Source of the DNA: Gautieria morchelliformis
Taxonomy: Eukaryota; Basidiomycota; Agaricomycetes; Gomphales; Gomphaceae
DNA: 64,000 bases
Assembly (NCBI GenBank): GCA_015179125.1
Contig: WHVA01000402.1
Span: 43,385 to 107,384, forward strand
Direction of reading: 5' to 3'
The translations under genes were made by a program, and so were the position numbers. The notes below the pieces were generated by a model. That model searched no databases and was not told the DNA's origin. It saw only the letters and a program-made list of their open reading frames with translations. Positions 1 to 10,418 of the stretch are shown piece by piece; the stretch's first letter is position 1, and the number at the start of each line of letters is the position of its first letter.

Positions 1-8
1 GATGGGTT

Positions 9-2435
9 GTGCCATACTCTGCTCTGCTCTTGCTCAAACTCCGGTGTCACATCAACCTTGAATTCACCTTCAGTGTGAGGTGCGTCAAGTATATCCACAA
101 GTATCTATACAAGGGCCACGATTGGACCACGATGGAGTTTGGTGTCGACCATCATGAGATAAAGAAGTACCTGGACGCTCGCTATGTCAGTGCTCATGAG
201 GCCTGTTGGAGGTTGCTGGAGCGGGAAATCCACACCCAGGTGCCTGCAGTCATGGCACTGCCAGTCCATGAAAAAGACCAGCAATCAGTCGTTTTCAATC
301 CTGATGCTGATCCGCTCACCATCATGAACAGGGTCGAGGGGTCAAAGACAGCGCTCATGGCTTACTTTGAGGCCAATGCTGCCTACCCTCATGCACGCGA
401 TGTGCTCTATGTGGATTTTCCTGAGCATTTTACCTGGAAAAAAGAGGAAAGGGTATGGACACCACGTCAAAGGGGATATAGCATTGGATGCCTTCACTTT
501 GCAAGCCCAAAATCAGGAGAGAGATTTTATTTGCGCACTCTCCTCACGGTGGTCAAGGGGGCCAGATCCTTTGAGGAGCTTAGGACGGTGGATGGCATAC
601 AATGTGCTACTTACAAGGAGGCCTGTCTTGCCAGGGGACTTCTGGAGGATGATCAGGAGTGGAGGATGTGTCTCCAGGAACCCAGTGGCATGAAAACAGG
701 CGCTCAGCTCAGACATCTCTTTGCCACCATCCTTGGTCATTGCATTCCCTCACAACCTGACAGACTATGGGATGCCTTCAAGGAGCACATATGTGATGAT
801 CTCAGACATCGGCTCCAAATCAGGCACAATATCCAGGAGCCACGGGATGATCAGGTCTATGATTTTGGCCTCTTTCTCTTGGATAAACTCCTTCAGCGTA
901 ATGGCATGTCCTTGAGCAGCTTTAAAGATATGCCTCAGGTGGTAGGCGAGTGGGAGGTCCTGATTGGAAACAGGTTCATAGCTGAGCAGAGGGACTATGA
1001 CCCTGTTCAAGAGAGGCAGATGGCTGATGAGGAGGTTCCCAAGCTGAATGAGGGGCAAAGGTCTGCGCATGATCAGATATTACGGTCGGCACTGGACATA
1101 GATGCTCAGGGGAAACCTAATGGACAAATGTTTTTCGTCACTGGCTCAGGGGGCGCTGGGAAATCATTCACATGGAACACCCTAATCCACTCCTGTAGAG
1201 CGGAGAGTCTCATTGTGCTTGCAGTAGCCTCATCTGCAATGGCTGCACTTATCCTCACTAATGGGACAACCTCTCACAGCATGCTTGGAATTCCAATTCC
1301 TGTCCATGAGGGCTCTCTCTCCTCCATCAAAAAGAACTCTGACCAGGCTGATATGCTGAGACTGGCCAGGCTCATCATTTGGGATGAGGCTGCAATGCAG
1401 CATCGCCATGCCATAGAGGCCATTGACAGGACACTGAGGGATTTCCTTGACCAGCCTGACCGACCCTTTGGTGGCATCACGGTTGCCTTTGGAGGTGACT
1501 TTCAGCAGACTCTCCCAATTGTCCCCAAAGGCTCCAAGGAGGATATCATGGGAGCTACCCTTCAGAAGTCATATCTGTGGCCAAAGATCAAGGTCATCCA
1601 TCTGACAGAGAACATGCGGGTGAGAAATGACCCTGACAGAGCCAGGTTTGCAGAATGGCTGCAGAATGTGGGTCAGGGAAAGGATCTCCCACTAGATCAT
1701 ACCTTCTCACTCCCTCAACACATGGTTTGTGGCCCTGGAATTGCAGAGCTGATCCAGGAAATATACCCTGGCATTGGCAATGCAATCCCTGCCCAGGACA
1801 ATTATTTCTTGGAGCGGGCCATCCTCTGTCCCAGAAATATTGAGGTCAATGAGATCAATTCCATGGTGTTGAGGCAGTTTCCAGGTGATGCTCAGGTCTT
1901 CCACTGTGCAGATTCTGTCAAGGAAACCGACTTTGCAGAGCAGTATCCTGTGGAGTATCTGAATTCCATAGAGATGGGCAGTCTTCCTCCTGCTCACTTG
2001 GAAGTCAAGCCTGGAGTGCCTCTGATGATGTTGCGCAATTTGGATAAGAAGCAAGGACTATGCAATGGGACAAGGTTGCGGTTGGTGAGGATGAGGAATA
2101 GAGTGTTGGAGGTCAGGATCATCTCAGGTCCACGTGCAGGAAATACTGCTTTCATCCCCAGGATCACCATTTCACCATCAGAGGGGGAATTACCATTTGT
2201 GCTGCAGAGGAGACAGTTTCCAGTGCGTGTGGCATTTGCAATGACCATCAACAAGTCTCAGGGACAGTCTTTGGGTACGGTTGGGCTGGACCTGAGATAT
2301 CCAGTGTTTGGACATGGTCAGTTGTATGTTGGTGTTTCAAGGGGAACAAGCTGGAAAAAAGTGAAGGTCTTGCTTGAAGAGGGTTTGAACACAACCAACA
2401 TTGTATATAAAGATGTATTACTTAGAGCTCCTTGA
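9..2435 (+). CDS. Helitron Rep-helicase, C-terminal part, open frame
   Basis: This frame encodes the end of the Rep domain and the whole Pif1-like SF1 helicase of a rolling-circle transposon. The first ~45 residues carry the tyrosine motif of the HUH endonuclease (KYIHKYLYKG). The helicase has Walker A GSGGAGKS near residue 380, Walker B LIIWDEA near residue 455, the late motif [16 protein letters not shown] and [10 protein letters not shown] near the C terminus. The true start is outside the window; the ATG at 9 is internal. The protein is nearly identical to the copy at 40-45 kb but has none of the three single-base deletions that break that copy. This is therefore the better candidate for a working transposase. 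It ends at TGA 2435, about 200 bp before the 3' terminus, as is usual for Helitrons. Confidence 0.93.
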   Translation: MPYSALLLLKLRCHINLEFTFSVRCVKYIHKYLYKGHDWTTMEFGVDHHEIKKYLDARYVSAHEACWRLLEREIHTQVPAVMALPVHEKDQQSVVFNPDADPLTIMNRVEGSKTALMAYFEANAAYPHARDVLYVDFPEHFTWKKEERVWTPRQRGYSIGCLHFASPKSGERFYLRTLLTVVKGARSFEELRTVDGIQCATYKEACLARGLLEDDQEWRMCLQEPSGMKTGAQLRHLFATILGHCIPSQPDRLWDAFKEHICDDLRHRLQIRHNIQEPRDDQVYDFGLFLLDKLLQRNGMSLSSFKDMPQVVGEWEVLIGNRFIAEQRDYDPVQERQMADEEVPKLNEGQRSAHDQILRSALDIDAQGKPNGQMFFVTGSGGAGKSFTWNTLIHSCRAESLIVLAVASSAMAALILTNGTTSHSMLGIPIPVHEGSLSSIKKNSDQADMLRLARLIIWDEAAMQHRHAIEAIDRTLRDFLDQPDRPFGGITVAFGGDFQQTLPIVPKGSKEDIMGATLQKSYLWPKIKVIHLTENMRVRNDPDRARFAEWLQNVGQGKDLPLDHTFSLPQHMVCGPGIAELIQEIYPGIGNAIPAQDNYFLERAILCPRNIEVNEINSMVLRQFPGDAQVFHCADSVKETDFAEQYPVEYLNSIEMGSLPPAHLEVKPGVPLMMLRNLDKKQGLCNGTRLRLVRMRNRVLEVRIISGPRAGNTAFIPRITISPSEGELPFVLQRRQFPVRVAFAMTINKSQGQSLGTVGLDLRYPVFGHGQLYVGVSRGTSWKKVKVLLEEGLNTTNIVYKDVLLRAP

Positions 2436-2607
2436 TTTTTAATATCCACTTCTCTTGATATGGTTTATGTGTTTGACTTCATTTTACTTGATGGAAATTG
2501 ATTACTTTGATTTTCCCCAATGTGCTTGACCTTACTTATATGTTAGACTTACCGATGTGTTAGACTTACTGATGCATTTGACCTTACTGAGGCGTTTGAC
2601 CTACACC

Positions 2608-2635
2608 CCCGCGCGAAGCGCGGGTACCCACCTAG
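2608..2635 (+). repeat. Helitron A0 3' terminal hairpin and CTAG end
   Basis: A 7 bp GC-only stem with a GAA loop is followed by TACCCAC and CTAG, with T as the next host base. The same signal is at 45495-45522 (one stem mismatch) and 48422-48449. In Helitrons this hairpin acts as the transposition terminator. Confidence 0.9.
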
Positions 2636-3885
2636 TTACCTTTGAAACCCGATCCATCCGAGTAGATGCTTATGTTGTCTAGCCTGGTCCTGAGCCTGCG
2701 TGCAGCATCCGGTTTGCTACCAGCAACGTTGGTAGTAAAAGAGGGGCGCCAGCTGGGGTGATGTCGGCTGTGATGGATGGTCTCAATGGTGTGTGGCTTG
2801 ATCTTGTAGCGCCAGAGGAGGTTGTGGATCGGGGAGGGATGGGTGCGCGGACATCTCTTCGCCCCGCTCTGAACTGCTCTGAAAAGGGGGTGAGTGTCAG
2901 GGAGGGTGGCAAGGCGAAGGGCCTCACGATGACAGGTGTCATCAAGGCGAAGCCAAACTGGAGGGATCATGGCATGAAGTTCCATAATGTCCGTAGCTGT
3001 TGACCTGTATGCCCCAGTGATCAGTATACAACCTAGACGCTGTACCTTCTCCAGGATCTTCAGGTGTCCGACCGACCCAGTTTGGTGACCCGTGCTGGCA
3101 GCTTGGTGTGGAGGGGTGAACCATACTGGGAGCGCATACTCGAGCTTGGGCAGCACCATGGAGGTGTAGAGTTGGCAGACATGACATTCAGGAAGACCAA
3201 AGGAAGGCCTGGTGAGCCTCTTCACAGCCAGAAGGAGGCTCTCAGCCTTCTGTACCGCTTGCTGCACGTGCTGGTGCCATCTGAGCTCCTGATCGATCAG
3301 GACCCCTAGCAGGCGCGCCTCAGGTACACACGTGATAACATGCTGGGTTTGTCTGTGGATGAAGTCAGCATGCTGTATGTTCTTGCACCACGTGAGCCTT
3401 AGGCACTGAAATTTGGAGAGTTCAGCATGGGAGTTGTGGGCTGCCGACCAGTCTGTCTGCTTGTTAAGCATGTCATTGAGAATCCCATCGCACTCTTTGA
3501 AGGAGTTGCCGGTTGCTACAAAGAAGTTATTGTCCACGTAAGCACCGCCATCTTCATTTGCACCTTGTGGAATGGCCATGAGGCCATAGCTATAGATGAG
3601 GTAAAGGATCATTGAGGCAGTTTCACCTTGCCTGATTCCATTGGCAATATCAATGGGCATCGAGGAGAAATGGTCAAAACTTAGCGTGGCTTTTCTATTT
3701 CTGAGCATGGCCTCAAAGAAGACTACAACCTCATTTGGATATCCTAGCCTGAACATGTTTTTGAGGAGGCGGTCAGTCACCACATTGGGGAAGGCATTTG
3801 CAATGTCAAGAAAGACAATTGTGACTACCTTGTGATTGTGCCAGGCTGACTTGACATGATGAGTGAGAGGAAGGAGCGAGTCCAC
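2632..3885 (-). pseudogene. LINE ORF2 fragment (reverse transcriptase / RNase H)
   Basis: This is the longest frame of the LINE: palm, thumb and connection, then the first RNase H motif (SDGSG). The final residues GFKGN run directly into the CTAG of the Helitron, which supplies the stop codon. The finger domain is in another frame at 3825-4195. Motif C has Asn in place of the second Asp. It is a dead remnant. Confidence 0.85.
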
Positions 3886-4195
3886 AGTAGTCCTCTGAAG
3901 TGATGTGAGGGGAGGAGGTTGTGGTGGACCGTGAGGTACACCATTATGTCAGTCATTACCCCGGAGATTACCTTACCCATCGTGTTGTATAGCGCGATAG
4001 GCCTGTAGGCCTTAGCGATGGTGTAGTCCGAACGGCCTGGCTGGTGTGGAACTATGGTCTTCCAGGTGCGCCAGTGAGCTGGAAAGTAGCCTAGCTGGAG
4101 GATAGCCCACAGGCAGATGTGGAGAAGTGGCGCCAACGTGCTTGCACATTCCTTCAAGACTACATTTGGGATGCCATCCTCGCCAGGACCCTTGT
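2636..4195 (-). mobile_element. LINE (non-LTR retrotransposon) fragment, RT plus start of RNase H
   Basis: Read on the minus strand, this begins with HKGPGEDGIPN at about 4195. It continues through the RT fingers (AYRPIALYNTMGKVI), motif A (VFLDIANAFPNV), motif B (GIRQGE) and the thumb, and into the RNase H start (IYSDGSGFKGN). Both ends are lost: unrelated sequence begins at 4196, and the Helitron interrupts RNase H at 2636. One frameshift near 3885-3830 separates the finger region from the rest. The RT motif C reads AYVDN instead of YVDD, so a catalytic aspartate is lost. An RT followed by RNase H fits the Tad1/I-like groups common in fungi. Confidence 0.85.
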
Positions 4196-5194
4196 GTTAG
4201 GATTATCGCGCAGTAGCTGTGTAGTGAGAGCTCAGTGAATAGATACTTCACTGTGCATATATATTATTACTGTACCTGTGTAGTGAGAGCTACACAGGAG
4301 TGAGTGTCGGTACTTGACGATATACATGGAATGATGCGTACCTCAACCCATCCTAGAGGCCCCAAGTAGCTGGCCGATCCAGGTGAGTGTTGATTGATGT
4401 CACGTCGTGTTCACTGACTTAGGCAGCAGGTCACTGGTGACTGCCGTCTTTGCCTCCTTTCAGCTCCCGGTGCACTGTCGCTGTACTGAAGCAGCCTGGT
4501 ATGTGGTTCATGGATCCGATCACAGTTTTTCAGTGATTTTTACCTTAGGTTTCATCACTATTCTGCCACTCCACTGAAGCACCCTGGTATGGGTTTCATG
4601 GATTGAAAAGCGGTATTTCAGTGATTTTCACCTTATGTTTCATCTGTATTTTCCCTTGTATATATTGATTTATGACTTGAAATAATGGGGCATTCAGTTG
4701 CTGCATCTCTGAAATGTGGTGATAGAACCATAGGGTCGTAAGTGACTATTTCATGGGAACCCAGTGGTCGTCGAATCGAAATGCCTGGTTCAATCCATTG
4801 GTCTTCCGTTGTAGGATCCCTGGATACACATGAGTCAACCCCTGAAACCAACTCATTGAAACGAAACTTTTTCCACTGAAACCGATTCATTGAATTTTCA
4901 ACGGGTTCTATTGGTATTTACACTAGCTATAATGGTTTATATACTGAATCCTCAGTGGGTCCACCCAATAGGATTCATTGGGTTGACTACCCACAGTGTG
5001 CAACAAAATGTGGCCAAAACACTGATCAGAGATGAGGATCTCTTTTCGTATTGTGATGCTGATGTGAAACAATTGTGTGGCGTGCTTGTTTGCCAGGATA
5101 GTACAAACGTGTAGCTATAGAGAGACTGTTGTCAAGTGACGCAACATAGGCCCTAAGGCGGGGGGTCCCAATCTGGACTACCAGCCCAGAAAGA
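4196..5194. other. Repeat-derived stretch without a recognisable gene
   Basis: No coding potential is seen. The left part holds two copies of TGTGTAGTGAGAGCT (about 4210 and 4279) and a direct duplication of about 72 bp (4485-4556 and 4573-4644). The sequence starts TGTTAGG exactly where the LINE stops, which could be an LTR start, but no matching CA end with a target duplication was found. Confidence 0.5.
4485..4644. repeat. Two-unit direct repeat, ~72 bp units
   Basis: Units 4485-4556 and 4573-4644 both run from ACTGAAGCA.CCTGGTATG to CAGTGATTTT.ACCTTA.GTTTCATC, with scattered substitutions. No function is apparent. Confidence 0.7.
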
Positions 5195-6247
5195 TTAAGT
5201 GTGTAGGATAGTTGTTTTGGTTGCAAGAAGGGGCACGGGCATACCTTCTGCTTGTGTAAACCCTTGCGCAACAAGACGGGTCTTGTGGTTTATCACCTTA
5301 CCGTCCGCATCATGTTTGTAATGGAATACAAGTCTGCTTCCCATGATGTTTACACCGTCCAGGGGTTCCACGAGGTCCCATGTCTTCAGCCTCGCGTGCT
5401 GATTCAACTCCCATCTGATGGGCGCATCCCAGTGTGGCCAATCGTTGTGGGAGCGTGTGTCATTGAGGCTCATGGGGCCGAGTCCCGTGTCATTCGCCGC
5501 TGCCGCCATCGAGTATTCGAATGCGCGGCTCAAGGCGCATCCTGACTCCCCCTCGTCCTCAGGGCCCTCCTCTAGTTCGATGAGGGTGACCAGCGCTGAC
5601 GCATTCGAGGGTATGGGTAGCCCTCACGGGTACGCGGGTGCGTTCACACGTCCCGTGCTGCTCCCAGTGCCGTCCATGATACCCCACACATACGCCGACA
5701 GTTTTCATGCGCATTGGCCTCTGCCTTGCAGTGGATCTGCTGGGGGGTCAGGGGCCTCGAGTCCCTCTAAGGGGTCGACTTTTTCTGGGTCCACGTGCTG
5801 CGGCTGTGGCTGTGGGGCCTGTGGGGCACCGCCGATGCCCTGGCTGCCGGTGGCAGACTCCCCCTCAGCCGGAGCATCAGTGGGAATGACTAGGACAGGG
5901 GTATTGAACGTGACGTTACGTTCGACGGTGACGCGGTGTTTCCCGGGCCAGTAAACCCTGTGCCCTTTACTTTTGTCGCTATATCCCACCCATCTCCCCT
6001 CCTCAGCTTTAGCCTCTAGCTTGCCACTGTCTTCTTTTAAGACAAAAAGCCTTGTGCCCCATTCAGGTAAGTCACTTAGATCTGGCTTGGTGCCATGAAC
6101 AAGCTCATAGGGGGTCTTGCCATTGAGCGCACGCATCGACGAGTGATTCTTTAGCCACACCGTGTGCTGGACCGACTCGGTCCAGAGGAACTTCGGCAGG
6201 CCTACTGTCACTGAGCGCCAACATCCAAGCGCTGAGAAAGCTGACAA
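5195..6247 (-). mobile_element. Ty1/copia fragment, integrase C-terminus to early RT
   Basis: On the minus strand the upper part (6247-5705) encodes the integrase C-terminal region (LPKFLWTESV, TPYELVHGTKPDLSDLPEWG, KGHRVYWPGKH). A Pro/Gln-rich linker follows, then the RT start at about 5480-5240 (WELNQHARLKTWDLVEP, LVAQGFTQAEG). RT stops just after QAEG, so the catalytic YVDD is absent. The integrase core is missing upstream. Frames change between the pieces. It belongs to the same family as the plus-strand copy at 6.5-10.4 kb. Confidence 0.85.
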
Positions 6248-6565
6248 ATCATGTCATGTGATGCACCAAATGTTGTGGTTGGAAAATACAAAATGTGTCC
6301 CAAACGGTTCCAAAACACAAAATAAAGTATTTGGAAAAAAATTCTTAGTCTGCACTTCAAGAGTATATAACTCAGCTACCCTGCATTATTTGGCTAAACC
6401 CTTTCCTACAAATTCAAACTAGGCATATTGAGAGAAACTCTTAGGACTCAAATAAGTCAGAACTTAATGTATGTGGGTGGAATTGAGGATGTCAGAAGGC
6501 GGCTGCTACTGGCCTGCTCACTTTCATAAAGGTCACTGGTTCCTGGTGTCCACTATCTTAGGAAC
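6248..6565. other. Spacer between two copia fragments
   Basis: AT-rich sequence to about 6430, then short traces that lead into the plus-strand copia frame. No gene is seen. The boundary between the two opposed copia fragments lies here. Confidence 0.4.
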
Positions 6566-7315
6566 ATGAGGGTCGGTATTACTAATGGGAAAACAATGAC
6601 AGATGTCACCTTGAGGGACGTGCTATATTGCCCGGACCTTGCTTTCACCCTGGTCACCCTGGTCTCCCTAGTGCGCTGTGATGCAGCCGGTTATTCAGTC
6701 CTGTTGAAGGACCGAAAGTGTTTGATTCGAGACGTGAAAGGGACACTGATTGGACAGGTCCTGCTCTCAAATGGTCTCTACAAAGTGGAGCACAGGTCAA
6801 TGGCAGCAGCAGCAAATGTAGCAAGGAAACCACTCATGATGGACGAATTGCACTGCCGGATGGGGCATATTTCCCCACAGGCCACTAGGAAATTGGTCCA
6901 GGACAGTACTATCACAGGGCTTGAGGTTTACATGGCTAGTCAGCCCGGATTTTGCATGGCATGTGTGCAAGCCAAGCCCACGCGGAAACCTGTCCCACAG
7001 AAGAGGGAGGGTCCGTGTGCCGGTAAATTTGGCAAGAAGGTCCATTCAGACATCTGGGGGCCAGCAAACCCTCAAAGCTATGATGGAAAGGGATACTTCA
7101 TCAGCTTCACCAACGATTACAATTGGTGGACATACCTGGTATCAATGGCCAAGAAGAGTGATGCTTTCAGCTGCTACAAGCAGTATGCAGCCTGGGTCAA
7201 AATGCAGCATGGTGCAAGGTTAAAGCGACTGCAGACTGACTGTGGGGGGGAGTACCTCTCCCACTGGAGGCACATAAAAAATTTCTGGTCTGAAAAACTG
7301 TTCAAAAGACTATAA
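6566..7315 (+). pseudogene. copia pol: GAG-pre-integrase and integrase N-terminal half
   Basis: The frame has the copia segment RDVLYCPDLAFTLVTL, then the pre-integrase zinc region (ELHCRMGHISPQA ... CMACVQAK; an H-H-C-C arrangement) and the start of the integrase core with the first catalytic Asp (KVHSDIWGP) and the second (LQTDCGGEYLS). The true coding sequence stops at the foldback insertion at 7262; the last ~17 residues are encoded by that insert. Confidence 0.85.
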
Positions 7316-7661
7316 AGATTTTCCCAATATTTTTAGTGTTTTTTATGTGAACAAACTATGATAAAATTTTGTGTTTTTATTAGAATTTATCAAGCAAGAA
7401 AACTGTAAAAAGATTGAAAGTTTTTTGCAGGGTTTTTTATGGGTTTCTTTGTGATTTCACAAAGAAACTTATAAAAAACACATAACAAACCCTGCAAAAA
7501 ACTTTAAACTTTTTTACAGTTTTCTTGCTCAACAAATTCTAACAAAAACACAAAATTTTGTTAAAGTTTTTTTTTACATAAAAACACTAAAAAAATTTGG
7601 AATATCTTTACAGTTTTTTGAACAGTTTTTCAGACCAGAAAATTTTTATATGCCTCCAGTG
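7262..7661. mobile_element. Foldback (palindromic) MITE-like element in copia integrase
   Basis: The 400 bp element is an almost perfect inverted repeat. It begins CACTGGAGGCA and ends TGCCTCCAGTG, and the two arms (about 195 nt each) pair around the centre GTGATTTCAC at 7451-7460. The arms are very AT-rich and share blocks such as TTCTGGTCTGAAAAACTG. It splits the integrase between GGEYLS and the TVHDTPEENG segment. CACTG termini recall CACTA-type ends, but the flanking three bases (TCC and TAC) do not match, so the superfamily is open. It encodes nothing. Confidence 0.85.
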
Positions 7662-8290
7662 TACCAGGAGTTCAACTCCTGGCATCAAAAGGAACGGTCA
7701 GAAGCCTCACTGTACATGACACACCTGAAGAAAATGGCATGTCAGAGCAGCTGAATCGCACACTGCTGGAGCATGCAGGTGTGATGCACTTGTCGACCAA
7801 CTTGCCAAAGTTTCTGTGGAATGAGTCAGTCCAGAATGTGGTATGGTTAAAGAACTGCACCTCCACATGTGCACTCGATGGTAGGATGCCATACGAGCTG
7901 GTGCATGGCATGAATCCAGACCTCAGTGACCTGCCAGAATGGGGCACAAGGGTCCATGTCCTAAAGGAAAATAGTGGCAAGTTAGAATCAAAGGCGGAAG
8001 AAGGGAATTGGGTGGGATATAGTGACAAAAGCAAAGGGCACAGGGTATACTAGCCGGGGAAACACTGTGTCACAGTGGAGCACAATGTTACATTTGAGGC
8101 TCCCATTCTTATCACCCCCACTGACACACTGACTGAGGGGGAGTCTTCTCCCAAGGCAGTCAGAATGCCAGTGGCACCCCTCATGGCCAACCGCCAGCTA
8201 CCAACCCTATAGAACCTCTAAGAATTGACCCCCTTGAAGGATTCGAGGGTGCGGATCCCCCAGCGGACCTGCCACAAGGCAGGGGTCACT
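7662..8290 (+). pseudogene. copia pol: integrase C-terminal half
   Basis: The frame resumes with TVHDTPEENGMSEQLNRT, carrying the catalytic Glu of the integrase DDE triad, then LPKFLWNESV, PYELVHGMNPDLSDLPEWG and GYSDKSKGHRVY. A TAG at 8051-8053 replaces the Trp of the WPGKH motif seen in the minus-strand copy, and reading can be followed further to ITPTDTLTEGES. Confidence 0.85.
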
Positions 8291-8483
8291 GCATGCAGAA
8301 GCCTTCCACATATGTGCGATGGATCGCAGAGGGCACAGGCAGCAGCACAGGTCGCTCAAATGCACCTGCCTATCTGCGAGGCCTGCCAATGCCCACCGGA
8401 GGTGCAGCCCTGGTCGCACTGACAGAGCTGGATGTTGATACCACCAGCACTGAGGGGGAGACACACCAGCCATTTGAATCTTC

Positions 8484-9959
8484 AATGGCGGTGGTGGGAT
8501 GGTTCCCATGCTCCGACCATCATCTGCCAGCGCAGAAAACAGAGAAACTACCCCCTCTGTACCTGCAGACACCATCCATAATACTCTCAGCACCCTATAT
8601 GAGCTAATCCATAGCATAGCCCTCCCTAAAACAAGGGCCGCAAAGACCTGCACTATCCCTATCGACACCTTACATAGCACTCACGATCTAATCTCCTCTG
8701 CGCGGTAAACAATTGAGACGACCTACTTCAGCTCGCATGTTTCAAACATCTGCCAAAAGCTAGAGGCAATTTCAACACACATAGGCCTTACAGCATCCCC
8801 TAGCAAGCCCTCTTACGCATCAGCCCTGGCCAGCCCACCAACACGTGCAACATGTATCAAACCTCACCGCGACACCAAACACCATATCACGCTGTCACAG
8901 ATCCACCGACAGAACCCAGCCCTTGCAGGCTTCCTGGACTCAGAGTTGAGGAAAGAAATCAACAAAGCCCTGGTCCCGCGATTCTGGGACCCAGACCCTG
9001 AAGGAGAGGAGGAAGAGGAGAGTTTACTTAGCATCCAAGCCGCAGGACGACACCAAAGCGGCAATATATGGATAGCTGCAGGCTCAGAGCATGAGCACGA
9101 TGCGATAATCAGGAAAGCTCACCAATGGCTCCCGGTCCTATCGACGAACCTACGCATCATGCCAAAGACTTACCCGATGATTGTTCATACCATTCCCACT
9201 TCATTCAATCCTGATCAAGATAGTGACGACATCGCTACACTATTGGATGACAACGAGCACATCATTCCCCATCCTTCCATGCTGCAACGTGCTGAATTCA
9301 TCTCCCGCTCTCACAGCAACACCAGAAGGCACACTCATCCCTTGTCCTATACCTAACTGACCATCACGCATCCAACAACTGCATCCAACAACATGTTGCA
9401 TACCGAGGGTGTCTTCACTCAACCGAACGGTTCATACAGCATCCCCCACAATGCTTCAACTGCCACCAGATAGGTCACTTTGCACGGTCATGCAGGAATG
9501 CCCCAAAGTGTGGAACATGTGCTGGTTTACACTTTACACATGACTGTAAGTGCCCAAACCAGAGCGCGTGCCAAGAGGCGGTCTGCCCGCATGTGACGCC
9601 GAAATGTGCACTGTGCGGAGGCCTCCATGCAGCGACCAACCACAAGTGATGCAACACCCACAAATCTATCATCAAGCAGCATGGCCACAACAACACGACA
9701 GAGGATGGACTGTACCACACATAATGACAGAACCGAATGGTTGCGCAAGAGACGCAGCAAAACTAACACCCTCACCCACACAGGCATGGACATGCCCAGG
9801 GCTTCGTCCATGGTGCACAAGCAGAGATAGAGAACTAAAGGCTAGATGGAACACATGTTGACCGGTGCACTGTAGCAATCGTCTTACATAGGGCCATGCC
9901 CCAAAAGACATTAAATTGGATTATAAAATTTTTTAAAAAAATTTAAAAAATGGCGGTGG
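8484..9959 (+). mobile_element. Internally deleted LINE with 11 bp target duplication
   Basis: The insertion (8495-9948, 1454 bp) is flanked by AATGGCGGTGG at 8484-8494 and 9949-9959. Removing it and one duplicate rejoins the copia reading SSMAV-AVHDAGGD, which matches the same segment in the minus-strand copia copy. The insert ends in an A/T-rich tail. It carries an ORF1-like gene but no RT, so ORF2 has been lost and mobilisation would need enzyme from another LINE. Confidence 0.9.
8499..9660 (+). pseudogene. LINE ORF1 (gag-like) with zinc knuckles
   Basis: The coding trace begins MVPMLRPSSAS and runs through a region with DPDPEGEEEEESLLSIQ to three cysteine knuckles near the end: CFNCHQIGHFARSC (9452-9493), CGTCAGLHFTHDC (about 9510-9548) and CALCGGLHAATNHK (about 9608-9648). 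Such CCHC sets are typical of fungal LINE ORF1 nucleic-acid-binding proteins. Several stops and frame changes break it (for example TAA at 9354-9356, and TGA in place of the last knuckle Cys). Confidence 0.75.
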
Positions 9960-10418
9960 CAGTACATGACGCAGGAGGAGACTGAACAAGTCTCAGCGAT
10001 GCGCACTGCCATGATGACTGGCCACAATGGGATGTGTCCATCAAGTGGGAGCTAGACCAACATGCAACCCTGAGGACTTGGGATCTTGTTGAGCCCCCGG
10101 ATGGCACAAATATTATTGGCAGCAAGCTTGTGTTCCATTACAAGCGTGATGCGAGCGGTGAAGTGGTGGCACACAAAACCAGGCTCATCACACAAGGTTT
10201 CTCACAGGCAGAGGGGATAGACTACAATGAAACCTTTTCTCCCACTGCCAAATTGTCTGCCATTTGAATCATCACTGCCCTTGCAGTCAGAAATGACTGG
10301 GAACTTGAGAAAACCAACATAGATGGGGCATATCTCAACGCCCTGATAACCGAGACAGTCTACATGTGCCAAGCAAGAGGATATAAAGTTCCTGGGAAGG
10401 AACATTATGCACTGCTGC
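9960..10418 (+). pseudogene. copia reverse transcriptase, N-terminal part
   Basis: It matches the copia RT start: WELDQHATLRTWDLVEPPDG, LVFHYKRDASGEVVAHKTRL, QGFSQAEGIDYNETFSPTAK, then a TGA at 10265-10267, followed by TALAVRNDWELEKTNIDGAYLNA. The Asp of NIDGAYLNA is RT motif A. The catalytic YVDD region is absent because the element is truncated at about 10418. Confidence 0.85.

Larger units (their letters stand above)
1..2635 (+). mobile_element. Helitron A0, 3' portion (cut by window edge)
   Basis: This is the 3' part of a family A Helitron; its 5' part lies left of the window. Window base 1 corresponds to base 42912 of the second copy (A1). The 3' terminus is diagnostic: a perfect 7 bp hairpin (CCCGCGC-GAA-GCGCGGG, 2608-2624), eleven bases, then CTAG at 2632-2635 followed by T. 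About 20 bp subterminal repeats of the type GTTTGACCTTACTGATGC precede the hairpin (about 2525-2600). The element has inserted into the RNase H region of a minus-strand LINE, whose frame runs up to the insertion point. Confidence 0.93.
6500..10418 (+). mobile_element. Ty1/copia element remnant, interrupted twice
   Basis: In order on the plus strand: the protease tail and GAG-pre-integrase (6566-~7000), the start of the integrase core (7000-7261), a foldback insertion (7262-7661), the rest of integrase (7662-~8290), the linker (8293-8494), a LINE insertion (8495-9948) and RT (9960-~10418). RT ends at KVPGKEHY where a DDE transposase fragment begins. No LTRs were found. The order of insertions is clear because both inserts split copia coding sequence. 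Confidence 0.88.

Noticed and set aside
4730-4830. GGTTCAATCC, a B-box match
   Set aside because: No A box or pairing acceptor stem lies upstream.
4196-5151. Possible solo LTR starting TGTTAGG after the LINE
   Set aside because: A CGCAACA end at about 5151 could pair with it, but flanking bases do not form a duplication.
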